From Micromonospora sp. H61 (GTDB lineage: Bacteria > Actinomycetota > Actinomycetes > Mycobacteriales > Micromonosporaceae): DNA of 64,000 nucleotides. Position 1 is the first letter of the stretch, and every line of letters begins with the position of its first letter. Made by a program: the position numbers and the translations under genes. The notes under the pieces are model-generated. The model saw only the letters and a list, made by a program, of their open reading frames with translations. It had not been told where the DNA came from and made no database searches. This document shows positions 26,990 through 35,373 of the stretch, piece after piece. The stretch covers positions 1 to 64,000 of the forward strand of contig NZ_JAGPXY010000012.1 in NCBI RefSeq assembly GCF_018070325.1, in the 5' to 3' direction.

Positions 26990-28137
26990 GCGCCGAGGTG
27001 GTGCTGCCCGGTGGACGGCGGCACCGGATCGCCGGCGGGAGCGGCTTCACCCGACCGGCCGCGCCGGCGAGCAGCCGGATCGCGTACGCCGCCGCGCACG
27101 TCGTCGCCGATCCGGGCGCGGAGAACGTGCCGGGCGCCCCGGCGACGGTGGACTGGGACACCACCCTCGCCTTCCGGCGGCATCTCTGGTCGTACGGGCT
27201 GGGGGTCGCCGAGGCGATGGACACCGCCCAGCGGGGGATGGGGCTGGACTATCCGGCCACCCGGGAGCTGATCCGGCGCAGCGCCGCCGAGGCCCGCGCG
27301 GTCGGCGGGCGGATCGTCGCCGGGGTCGGCACCGACCAGATGCCGGTCGGCCCGGCCACGCTGGCGGCGGTCACCGCCGCGTACGCCGAGCAGCTCGACG
27401 ACGTCCGCGCCGCCGGCGCCCGGCCGGTGCTGATGTGCAGCCGGCACCTGGCCGCCGCCGCACGCGGCCCGGAGGACTACCTGCGGGTGTACGACGAGCT
27501 GCTGAGCGCCGCCGACGAACCGGTGGTGCTGCACTGGCTGGGTCCGATGTTCGACCCGGCGTTGACCGGCTACTGGGGTGCTGTCGACCTCGACCTGGCC
27601 GCTGACACGGTGATCGAGCTGATCAAGGCGCACCAGTCCACAGTGGATGGAATCAAGGTGTCGCTGTTGGACGCCGACCGGGAGGTCGCGTTGCGCCGCC
27701 GCCTGCCGGCCGGGGTACGCCTCTACACCGGTGACGACTTCCACTACCCGGAGCTGATCCGGGGTGACGAGGTGGGCCACTCCGACGCGCTGCTCGGGGT
27801 GTTCGCGGCCATCGCGCCGGCCGCCGCCGCCGCGCTGGCCGCCCTGGATCGGGGCGACCTGACGGCGTACGACGAGATCTTCGGGCCCACCGTGCCGCTG
27901 GCCCGGCACCTGTTCGCGGCGCCGACCTGGCACTACAAGACGGGGATCGTGTTCCTGGCCTGGTTGGCCGGGCACCAGGACCATTTCACGATGGTCGGTG
28001 GCGCCCAGTCCGGTCGGTCCCCGGCGCACCTGGCCACGCTGCTCACCCTGGCCGACGCGGCCGGGCTGCTGCCCGACGCCGACCTGGCCGCCGCCCGCGC
28101 CCGAGCGCTGTTCACCGTGGCGGGGGTGGCCCAGTGA
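26986..28137 (+). CDS. DUF993 family protein (dihydrodipicolinate-synthase-like TIM barrel)
   Basis: 383 residues; ATG overlapping the dehydrogenase stop. The opening SSRIAYAAAHVVADP and WDTTLAFRRHLWSYGLGVAEAMDTAQRGMG are family signatures. VDGIKVSLLDADREVALR carries a Lys where DHDPS-family aldolases hold the Schiff-base Lys (IKVSLLD), and GVRLYTGDDFHYPELI follows. This suggests a class I aldolase or dehydratase, though no member's reaction is known to me. Central enzyme of the cluster. Confidence 0.85.
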   Translation: MSAEVVLPGGRRHRIAGGSGFTRPAAPASSRIAYAAAHVVADPGAENVPGAPATVDWDTTLAFRRHLWSYGLGVAEAMDTAQRGMGLDYPATRELIRRSAAEARAVGGRIVAGVGTDQMPVGPATLAAVTAAYAEQLDDVRAAGARPVLMCSRHLAAAARGPEDYLRVYDELLSAADEPVVLHWLGPMFDPALTGYWGAVDLDLAADTVIELIKAHQSTVDGIKVSLLDADREVALRRRLPAGVRLYTGDDFHYPELIRGDEVGHSDALLGVFAAIAPAAAAALAALDRGDLTAYDEIFGPTVPLARHLFAAPTWHYKTGIVFLAWLAGHQDHFTMVGGAQSGRSPAHLATLLTLADAAGLLPDADLAAARARALFTVAGVAQ

Positions 28138-28967
28138 GCGGCGAACTCACGGTCGGCAGCGCCGACGGGCTGCGGCGCTTCTCGTTCAACCAGGCCACCG
28201 CCCAGCGCTGGCCGCTGCCCGAGGTGGTGGCCGGGTGCGTCGCGGCCGGTGTACCGGGCATCGGCCTGTGGCGGGAGCCGGTGGCCGAGTACGGGTTGGC
28301 CCGCTCGGCGAAACTGGTCCGCGACGCCGGTCTCGCCGTCACGTCGCTGTGCCGGGGCGGGTTCTTCTCCGCCGACGACTGGCGCGCGGAGAACCTGCGG
28401 GCCATCGAGGAGGCCGCCGCCCTCGGCGCTCCGGAGCTGGTGCTGGTCTCCGGTGGGCTGCCGGCCGGCAGCCGGGACGTCGACGGCGCGCGGCGTCGGG
28501 TCGCCGACGCGATCGGCGAGCTGGCCCCGCACGCCGAGGCGGCCGGGGTACGGCTGGCCATCGAGCCGCTGCACCCGATGTTCGCCGCCGACCGGTGCGT
28601 GATCGCCACCCTCAACCAGGCGCTGGACATCGCCGAGCGGTTCGACCCGGCGGTGGTCGGCGTGGTCGTCGACGCGTACCACGTCTGGTGGGACGACACG
28701 GTGTACGCGCAGATCGCGCGGGCCGCCGCCCGGATCGCCGCGTTCCAGGTCTGCGACTGGGTGACCCCGCTGCCCGAGGGGGTGCTGCTCGGCCGGGCGT
28801 TGCCCGGTGACGGCTGCATCGAGCTGCGTCGGCTGCGCGAGGCGGTGGACGCGGCTGGCTACGTCGGCCCGATCGAGGTGGAGGTCTTCTCCGCCGAGGT
28901 GTGGGCGCGTCCGGGCGCGGAGGTGCTCGACGCGGCGATCGCCGGCTACCTGCGCCACGTTGCCTGA
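28134..28967 (+). CDS. Sugar phosphate isomerase/epimerase (xylose-isomerase-like TIM barrel)
   Basis: 277 residues; GTG overlapping the DUF993 stop (GTGA). AP-endonuclease-2/IolE-type barrel: VPGIGLWREPVAEYG, then LAIEPLHPMFAADRCVIATLNQALDI, in which Glu and His are metal ligands, and VVVDAYHVWWDD with Asp and His ligands, ending FQVCDWVTPLPEG and IEVEVFSAEVW. Such proteins isomerise or epimerise keto-sugars, inososes or 3-keto-glycosides. With the dehydrogenase and DUF993 protein it makes a plausible oxidise, isomerise, cleave sequence. Confidence 0.9.
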   Translation: MSGELTVGSADGLRRFSFNQATAQRWPLPEVVAGCVAAGVPGIGLWREPVAEYGLARSAKLVRDAGLAVTSLCRGGFFSADDWRAENLRAIEEAAALGAPELVLVSGGLPAGSRDVDGARRRVADAIGELAPHAEAAGVRLAIEPLHPMFAADRCVIATLNQALDIAERFDPAVVGVVVDAYHVWWDDTVYAQIARAAARIAAFQVCDWVTPLPEGVLLGRALPGDGCIELRRLREAVDAAGYVGPIEVEVFSAEVWARPGAEVLDAAIAGYLRHVA

Positions 28968-30123
28968 CGTCTCGGAACGGCGGTGGACGGCGGCGGTCGG
29001 CGCCTGGCTGGGCATCGGCACCGCACCCGCCACGCTGGTGCTCGGCGCGGCGATGGCCGCCCGACATGGCGGCGCGGTGCCGGTGGCCGGGCTGCTGGTC
29101 GGCGGGGCGCTGATGACGGCCCTGCTCTGGGGGCAGGGCCGGATCGGGCTGCGCCGGCCGCTCGGCGACGGCGGGACGTTGACCGCGGTGCTGCCCGCGT
29201 ACCTGGGGGACACCTCGCGGCTGCTGCTGGCGGCGGTTCTGGCCGTGTCGATGATCGGTTGGAACGGGTTCAACGTCGGGCTCGGCGGGGCCTCGCTGGC
29301 CGCGTTGACCCACCTGCCGGGCTGGGCCGGGCCGGTACTGCTGGAGGTGGCGGTCCTCGCCGTCTCCTGGGCGCCGGCCCGGCTCGGCAACCGGGTCGCG
29401 GTGGTCACCACGCTCAGCGCGGTGGTGCTGGTCGGCTGGTGCCTGACAGTGCTGCCACCACCCGGTGCACCGGTCCGCCTCGGCGGCGGCGGGCTCGCCG
29501 ACGCCGCCGCGCTGATCGGGTACGCGGCCGTGTTCGCGCTGCGCGCACCGGACTTCAGCGTGGGCCTGTCCCGAAGGCGGGACCTGGCCTGGTGCGTGGG
29601 GCTGCTGATCGGGCCGGCGCTGCTCGGGGTGCTCGCCGGGGCCGGCCTGTGGCTGCGGACCGGCTCGGCCGACGTGGTCGCGCTACTCGCCACCGGCTCG
29701 GGGCTGGCCGCGTACGCGAATCTGTTCGTCGCGGTGGCGGTCTTCGCGGCGGCGCTGACCACCACGTACTCCGGTTCCCTGGCGTTGCGTGGTCTGGCTC
29801 CCCGCCTGCCGGCGCGGGCGGCGATGCTGCTCGTCGCGGTGCTCGGCGGCATGTTGGCGGTGGCGCGGTTCGACCGCCTGGTGCTGCCCTGGCTGACCCT
29901 GCTGGCCGCCGCGTTACCGGTGCTGGTGGTGCCGATGGCAGTGGAAGCGGCGGCCCGTCGGCGCGGTCGTGTCCCGCGTACCGTGCCCGCCTGGTGCTGG
30001 ATGCCGCCGGCGCTGCTCGCGGTGGCCTGCACGCTTGCCGGGGTGGGTGTCGCCCCGCTGCTCGGGCTGGCCCTGGCCGCGGCGTGCACTGTGCTCTGGC
30101 GGCGACGCGCAGACGTGCTCTAG
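28960..30123 (+). CDS. NCS1-like (cytosine/purine-type) permease
   Basis: 387 residues and about 10 to 12 membrane spans. The N-terminal AAVGAWLGIGTAPATLVLGAAMAARHGG and SMIGWNGFNVGLGGASLAAL resemble the Gly-rich first span and the GWFG-type motif of NCS1 nucleobase permeases (CodB, PucI). Likely start TTG at 28960, overlapping the previous gene by 8 bases; no better ATG or GTG exists in frame. Contains a rare TTA Leu codon at 29914. Its place at the end of the operon suggests uptake of the substrate or export of a by-product such as a nucleobase. Family call is moderate. Confidence 0.65.
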   Translation: MPDVSERRWTAAVGAWLGIGTAPATLVLGAAMAARHGGAVPVAGLLVGGALMTALLWGQGRIGLRRPLGDGGTLTAVLPAYLGDTSRLLLAAVLAVSMIGWNGFNVGLGGASLAALTHLPGWAGPVLLEVAVLAVSWAPARLGNRVAVVTTLSAVVLVGWCLTVLPPPGAPVRLGGGGLADAAALIGYAAVFALRAPDFSVGLSRRRDLAWCVGLLIGPALLGVLAGAGLWLRTGSADVVALLATGSGLAAYANLFVAVAVFAAALTTTYSGSLALRGLAPRLPARAAMLLVAVLGGMLAVARFDRLVLPWLTLLAAALPVLVVPMAVEAAARRRGRVPRTVPAWCWMPPALLAVACTLAGVGVAPLLGLALAAACTVLWRRRADVL

Positions 30124-31083
30124 CTAGTCGCTCCGGTTCGTGGCCACCCAGTCGCGGGAGGCGGTGAACTTCTCGACCGGGTCGCCGAGGACCGACCACG
30201 GCCACTCGGTGACCATCCCGTCGAGCAACGCGAACACGTGCGCGGCCGCATCGAACTCCTCGGCCAGTTCGAAGGTCAGCGCGAAGATCGCCAGCCGTGG
30301 CGCCCAGCCGGGACCGGCGGGAACGTAATCCGGGTGGAAGATCGAGTTTTCCGCGGCGGTGAGAAGCTCGGCGCGGACCTCGTCCGAGTCGAAGTACGCG
30401 TTGCCCTCTTCTACGTCGGTGGCCTCCCACCTCTCGAAGTGGGCGACGGCCACCAGTTCGTGCAGGAGGCTGTTGGGCCCGGCCGCCGCGGCGGCGCTCC
30501 GCGCGAAGTCGAACATCTCCTCGTGGCTGCCGGACCACTTCTTACACAGATACTGCAACCGCTGCTCGTGCGCGACCACGTGCCCCGGGTGGAGTCGCGT
30601 CACCGCCTCGAAGCGTTGCTGAGCCTCCGCCGCCCCGATGCCCAGGCCCCGGGCGCTGGTGACCAGCCAGGCTCGTGCGGTGACGTTGTCGGGTTCCTGG
30701 GCGAGCACCTTCTCCAACATCGCCTCGGCGTAGTGCAACCGCTCGTGGAACGCCTTGAACTGGGCAGCGGCGGTGTACTTGGCCCGCTTGCCGCCACGTG
30801 CCTCCCACGCCCAGTGCACCGCGTGACAACCGGCGACCAGCACGGGCAGCGTCGACTCGGGCTCGGCGTCGATCCAGTCGCCGATCCAGTCCTGGATCCC
30901 GTCGACCCCGCCGACCGCTTCCATGAGGAAGGCCATCTCGTCCGGATCGGCGGCCATGGTGAGCAGTTCCCGGGCGAACTTCCACCTGCGCTTCTCCAAC
31001 GCCCGGATCAGGGCCTTCCGGTGCGGGTCACCGTAGGTCGGGTCCAGTGCCGGGGCCTTTGACCGCTTGATGAATGACCACAT
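30124..31083 (-). CDS. Conserved actinobacterial protein, TPR-like (DUF4034-related)
   Basis: 319 residues, soluble, no signal. The middle has helical repeats: YAEAMLEKVLAQEPDNVTARAWL and AQQRFEAVTRLHPGHVVAHEQRL, typical TPR pairs, then LCKKWSGSHEEMFDFAR, a motif I associate with DUF4034-type proteins. The ATG at 31083 (MWSFIKRSKAP) is the homologues' usual start; the open frame continues 55 codons upstream without similarity. Tail to tail with the NCS1-like gene (stops adjacent, no room for a terminator). Function unknown. Confidence 0.75.
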   Translation of the reverse strand: MWSFIKRSKAPALDPTYGDPHRKALIRALEKRRWKFARELLTMAADPDEMAFLMEAVGGVDGIQDWIGDWIDAEPESTLPVLVAGCHAVHWAWEARGGKRAKYTAAAQFKAFHERLHYAEAMLEKVLAQEPDNVTARAWLVTSARGLGIGAAEAQQRFEAVTRLHPGHVVAHEQRLQYLCKKWSGSHEEMFDFARSAAAAAGPNSLLHELVAVAHFERWEATDVEEGNAYFDSDEVRAELLTAAENSIFHPDYVPAGPGWAPRLAIFALTFELAEEFDAAAHVFALLDGMVTEWPWSVLGDPVEKFTASRDWVATNRSD

Positions 31084-31285
31084 GCCACCGAACCCCCATG
31101 TCGTACGCCAGGTGGCCGCTGATACTAGATGATCACGCGGCCTGCGGCTGACCGGTGCGCGCGCCTCAGCGGTGGCGGAGCCGACTCGTGGGGCTGGGCG
31201 GCATCGCCGAGGCGTTGTGATCTTATACGCACCAGTGATCCGTAACACCGCGCAAATCTTCGATTAACCGTCGTGGACTTGGGTG

Positions 31286-31299
31286 GGGGAGCGCTCCCA
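31286..31299. promoter_or_regulatory. CebR-box-like palindrome upstream of secreted subtilase
   Basis: GGGGAGCGCTCCCA matches the streptomycete CebR site TGGGAGCGCTCCCA at 13 of 14 positions; the core GGGAGCGCTCCC is a perfect palindrome. CebR is the LacI-family cellobiose repressor. The site lies 57 bases before the subtilase start. The rest of 31084-31355 holds no gene. Confidence 0.5.
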
Positions 31300-31355
31300 G
31301 TGCGGGTCGCGATCGATGAGAAACGCTCCACAAGGGAGCAACCGAAAGGAGCCTC

Positions 31356-34300
31356 GTGGCTACAGGCACGAGCGGAAACAGGCTGCGAAGACTGGCGATA
31401 CCTACGCTGGTCGTCGCGCTGATCACCGGCCCCACCGGTGTAGCGGGAACGGCGGCGGCGGCACCCGCGGGGTCGTCGGGTAACGGCAGTGGCGCCGGCT
31501 ACTTCACCGCCGGGTCCGACAAGAAGGTCACCCTGACCGACGGGGCGGACCGCCGACCCGGCGGCGACCGTGCGGCCACGCCGAAGGCAGCCGTCGACGA
31601 GACCGGCTCCGGCATGTACGTCGTCGAGTTAGCCGAGGACCCGTTGACCACGTACACCGGTGGGGTGTCCGGTCTGGCCCGGACCCGCCCGGCGGCGGGT
31701 AACCGGCTGGACGTGACGTCGACGCCGTCGCAGGCGTACCGCCGGCACCTCGACACGCAGCGGGGCTCCGTCGCCGCCGCGGCCGGGGTCACTGTCAACG
31801 CCGTCTACACCACCGCCTTCAACGGGTTCTCGGCGAAGCTGACCACCCAGCAGGTGAGCACGTTGCGGGCGGACAGGCGCGTCCGAGCCGTCACCGCCTC
31901 GCGGGCCCTCGGCACTCCCTCGGCGCCGCCCACAGCGACCACGGCGACCGCCGCCAACCCGACGCCCGCCACCCCGAGTGACGCGGACCAGTCGGCGCCG
32001 ACGGACCGCTCCGGCCGGCCGGCCAAGCCCGGCCCCGGCACGGGCGCGGGCATGGTGATCGGCGTCCTGGACACCGGCATCTGGCCGGAGAGCGCGTCGT
32101 TCGCCAAGAAGATGCCCGCTCCCGCGAACTGGCACGGCACCTGCCAGGCCGGTGTGGCCTTCGTGGCCGAGCACTGCAACGGCAAGATCGTCGGTGCCCG
32201 GTACTTCGCCGACTCGTGGCTCGCCGGCGGTGGCTCGGTGCCCGAGGGCGAGTTCCTGTCCCCCCGCGACGCGTCCGGGCACGGCACCCACACCGCCTCC
32301 ACGGCGGCCGGCCTGCCGATCTCGAACGTCACGATCGACGGTCGCCGCTTCGGTCCCGTCACCGGGGTGGCGCCGGATGCCCAGATCGCCGTCTACAAGG
32401 TGCTCTGGGGTGGCATGGGCTACGACGCCGACATCATCGCCGGCATCGACGCGGCCGTCGCCGACGGCGTGCAGGTGCTGAACTTCTCGATCGGCTCGCA
32501 GCTCGGCGACTGGGAGGCCAACACCCCCATCGGCGTGGCGTTCCTCAACGCCTCGCTGGCCGGGGTCTTCGTCGCGGCGTCAGCCGGCAACACCGGCATC
32601 GTGAGTGGAGCCATCAGCAACGCGGCACCCTGGGTGACCACTGTCGGCGCGGCGGTGACCAAGCTCGACGAGGCCACCGCCAAGCTGGGCGACGGCACGA
32701 AGCTGGTCGGGGGCTCGCTGGACGCCCTGCCCGGCGGTGGCGCACGGTCGCTGGTCTTCGGCGAACAGGCCGGCTCGCCCGATCTGGGCGCGGTCTACTG
32801 CGAGCCCGGCAGCCTGGACCCCGCCAAGATCAAGGGCAAGGTGGTTGCCTGCGCGCTGTCCGACATGTTCGGCTCCGCCGCCGAGATCAAGGCCAAGGGC
32901 GGGGCGGCGATGGTGGTGTTCGACCCGGTCGGCAACTACCGGATCAACTCCATCTTCAACTTCCCGGTGGTCTACCTGCCGACCGAGAAGCAGGCCGGCA
33001 CGCTGTTCAACTACCTGATGCGCCACCCCACCGACGCGACCGTGTCGTTGCGCACCGGCGGTGACGGCTCCAGCGTCCCGGGCATACCGAGCGTGGCGGA
33101 CTTCTCCTCCACCGGCCCGGACAAGGTGACCCTCGGCGTCTTCAAGCCGGACCTGGTCGCGCCCGGGTCGAACATCATCGCCGCGGTCTCACCAGCGGGC
33201 AACTTCGGGCGACAGTACGACGCGTACTCCGGCACCTCGATGGCCTCGCCGTACGTGGCCGGGGCGGCGGCGATCCTGCGCGCCACCCACCCGGACTGGT
33301 CACCTGGCGCGGTCGCCTCCGCGCTGCGCACCACCGCCACCGACACCGTCGGCACCAGCAACCCCCTGGAACAGGGCAGCGGCTTCATCAATCTGCCCCG
33401 GGCCACCGACCCGGGACTGGTCATCGAGCCCACGGCGGCGGAGCTGATCGAGTTCAGCGAGACGACCGAGCCCGACGGCAAGGCACTCAACCTGCCGGCC
33501 ATCTCGTTGCGCGAGTACGACGGGACCCGCCCGGTGACCCTCACCCGCACCCTGACCAACGTGGGCAAGGCGCGGGAGACCTACCGTTCGTCCGTGTCCG
33601 GTCTGCCCGGCATGAAGGTCACCGTGTCGCCGGCATCGGTGACCCTGGCGCCCGGCAAGTCCGCGACGGTCACCATCACGCTGCGTCGGGGCAGCGCCCC
33701 CTGGGACCGGTACGTGACCGGGTCGATCACCTGGCAGGGTAAGGCGCACAGCGCCCGGATACCGGTCGCCGCCCGTCCGTGGGGCATCGCGGCCCGGCCG
33801 TACGCAGACGACGGCGAGGAGTTCGCCCGGATGGCCAACGGCGCCTTCGGCATGGTCCAGCCGGGCTTCACCGGCCCGCTCGTCGGTCGCAGCACCGGTT
33901 ACACCCCGATGCGGCGCACGTCGTACTCGATGCCGGCCGGCGTCTACGGAGGAGTGTTCGACCCGAGCGCCACCGGAGTGAAGAAGGTCGACTTCACGGT
34001 GCCGGCGAACACCGCCGGCATTGTCGTCGAGGCCAACACCGCCGATCCGAACACGAACCTCGATCTCTACCTGTACAAGGGCGACACCCTCGTCTACAGC
34101 AGTGACAGGTTCTGGACCAGCGCCGAGCAGGCGTACAAGTTCCTGCCCGAGCCGGGGCGCTACACCGCGTACGTGTTCGCACAGTACCCAGGTGGTCCCG
34201 TCGTCGACTTCGAGCTGGGCCACGCCATCATCGGCCGTAACGCCAAGTATTCGGGTGCCACCCTCACACTGCCCTCCACCTCGGAGCGCGGTCAAGGCTT

Positions 34301-34427
34301 CAACTTCACGCTGAAGCCGAACAAGCCGCTGGCCGAGGGTGACTTCTGGGCGTACACCGAGTACAGCACCAACGGCACTGTGGTCCCCGGCAACCTCGTC
34401 TACACCCAACAGAGTTCCTGGCAGTAA
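31356..34427 (+). CDS. Secreted S8 subtilase with PA domain (cucumisin type)
   Basis: 1,023 residues. The signal peptide (RLRRLAIPTLVVALITG to about residue 36) is followed by an I9-like propeptide (MYVVELAEDPLTTY to VTVNAVYTTAFNGFSAKL) and a Pro/Thr-rich linker. Catalytic triad: Asp239 in VIGVLDTGIWPES, His312 in ASGHGTHTAS, Ser628 in SGTSMASPYVAG. A PA domain (about 430-560) is inserted before the Ser, as in plant cucumisins. A Fn3-like module (about 690-800) and a C-terminal beta domain follow. Start GTG with AAAGGAG upstream. Leu92 is encoded by TTA, rare in such genomes and in Streptomyces a sign of bldA dependence. A CebR-like box precedes it and a strong hairpin ends it. Confidence 0.93.
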   Translation: MATGTSGNRLRRLAIPTLVVALITGPTGVAGTAAAAPAGSSGNGSGAGYFTAGSDKKVTLTDGADRRPGGDRAATPKAAVDETGSGMYVVELAEDPLTTYTGGVSGLARTRPAAGNRLDVTSTPSQAYRRHLDTQRGSVAAAAGVTVNAVYTTAFNGFSAKLTTQQVSTLRADRRVRAVTASRALGTPSAPPTATTATAANPTPATPSDADQSAPTDRSGRPAKPGPGTGAGMVIGVLDTGIWPESASFAKKMPAPANWHGTCQAGVAFVAEHCNGKIVGARYFADSWLAGGGSVPEGEFLSPRDASGHGTHTASTAAGLPISNVTIDGRRFGPVTGVAPDAQIAVYKVLWGGMGYDADIIAGIDAAVADGVQVLNFSIGSQLGDWEANTPIGVAFLNASLAGVFVAASAGNTGIVSGAISNAAPWVTTVGAAVTKLDEATAKLGDGTKLVGGSLDALPGGGARSLVFGEQAGSPDLGAVYCEPGSLDPAKIKGKVVACALSDMFGSAAEIKAKGGAAMVVFDPVGNYRINSIFNFPVVYLPTEKQAGTLFNYLMRHPTDATVSLRTGGDGSSVPGIPSVADFSSTGPDKVTLGVFKPDLVAPGSNIIAAVSPAGNFGRQYDAYSGTSMASPYVAGAAAILRATHPDWSPGAVASALRTTATDTVGTSNPLEQGSGFINLPRATDPGLVIEPTAAELIEFSETTEPDGKALNLPAISLREYDGTRPVTLTRTLTNVGKARETYRSSVSGLPGMKVTVSPASVTLAPGKSATVTITLRRGSAPWDRYVTGSITWQGKAHSARIPVAARPWGIAARPYADDGEEFARMANGAFGMVQPGFTGPLVGRSTGYTPMRRTSYSMPAGVYGGVFDPSATGVKKVDFTVPANTAGIVVEANTADPNTNLDLYLYKGDTLVYSSDRFWTSAEQAYKFLPEPGRYTAYVFAQYPGGPVVDFELGHAIIGRNAKYSGATLTLPSTSERGQGFNFTLKPNKPLAEGDFWAYTEYSTNGTVVPGNLVYTQQSSWQ

Positions 34428-34439
34428 CCGTTCATGATC

Positions 34440-34471
34440 GGTGGGGCGGTGCCGACGTGCACCGCCCCACC
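34440..34471 (+). terminator. Perfect hairpin after the subtilase gene
   Basis: GGTGGGGCGGTGC (34440-34452) and its exact complement (34459-34471) flank a 6-base loop, starting 12 bases after the stop. Confidence 0.85.
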
Positions 34472-34594
34472 GTTGCTTCGTCACCCACGACGTTGCGGCG
34501 GCTGCCGGTCGTACCTGCCACCTTCCCATCTGAAGGGTGGCGCCGGTCAGGTAGCCGGAGACCGGGCTCGGACGGTGACGCCGTGGTCATGCCT

Positions 34595-35239
34595 TCAGGG
34601 CAGCGGGTAAGCGGTGAGGCGGTCGGCGAGTTGCTTCGGGTGGCTGAGTGACACGCAGTGCCCACCGTCGATCTCGTCCGGGACGACGCCGAGTCGGTCG
34701 GCGGCAACCCGGCGCTGGAAGTCCGCCGGGAAGAACTGGTCCTCGCGTGCGAGGAGCACCGTCGTCGGCACGTCTGGCCAGGCGTCCAGGGGCCACGGCT
34801 CGTCGCCCTCCGCGCTGACCTGGTCCCGGCTGTGTGATGCTGCATCCGCGATGATCTCGGCCGGGACACCGTTGTAGAACTGCTGCTCCTCAGCGAGCCC
34901 CTCGGCGCTGCGGTAACCGGTGTTGGCCCACCAGTCACCGGGCCTTTCACCGGGCTTGGGGACCATTGGTGTGAGCAGGACGAGTAGTCGCACCGGCAGC
35001 TTGTCGGCGATGAGCGGCGCGGTGAACGCACCGTAGGAGTGCCCGACGACCACGAGGTCGCCCCGGTCGCCGATCGCGTCGACGACCGTCTGGCAGAACT
35101 CGGCGAACCCTGCGGATCTGTCCTCGATCGGCAGTTCCGGTACGACCACGTCGTGGCCGCGGCTGGTCAGCTCGGGGACAAGGAGATGCCAGTCCCAGGC
35201 GCTGCCCCCGCCGCCATGGATCAGAACGAAAGTCGCCAT
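34595..35239 (-). CDS. Alpha/beta hydrolase
   Basis: 214 residues. It has the oxyanion strand TFVLIHGGGGSAWDWH, the nucleophile elbow VVVGHSYGAF (Ser68), an acid in VLLAREDQFFP and the catalytic His in IDGGHCVSLSHPKQLAD. Short lid, no signal peptide. Similar to the salicylate-esterase/hydroxynitrile-lyase branch (GGGGSAWDWH opening). Substrate unknown. The frame is open far upstream, but the ATG at 35239 fits the fold's first strand. It stands alone between the subtilase terminator and the kinase-TPR gene. Confidence 0.9.
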   Translation of the reverse strand: MATFVLIHGGGGSAWDWHLLVPELTSRGHDVVVPELPIEDRSAGFAEFCQTVVDAIGDRGDLVVVGHSYGAFTAPLIADKLPVRLLVLLTPMVPKPGERPGDWWANTGYRSAEGLAEEQQFYNGVPAEIIADAASHSRDQVSAEGDEPWPLDAWPDVPTTVLLAREDQFFPADFQRRVAADRLGVVPDEIDGGHCVSLSHPKQLADRLTAYPLP

Positions 35240-35373
35240 GTCCCGAACCCTCACACACTGGTACGACAGCCATCGTCCACGGCTTTGTCGACCGGAGGTG
35301 GGCAGCACATGGCAGCCTTGCCGCAGCACCTGAGGCTGCGGCCGACTGATCGCCCTTGGCACCGGCGGTGGGC

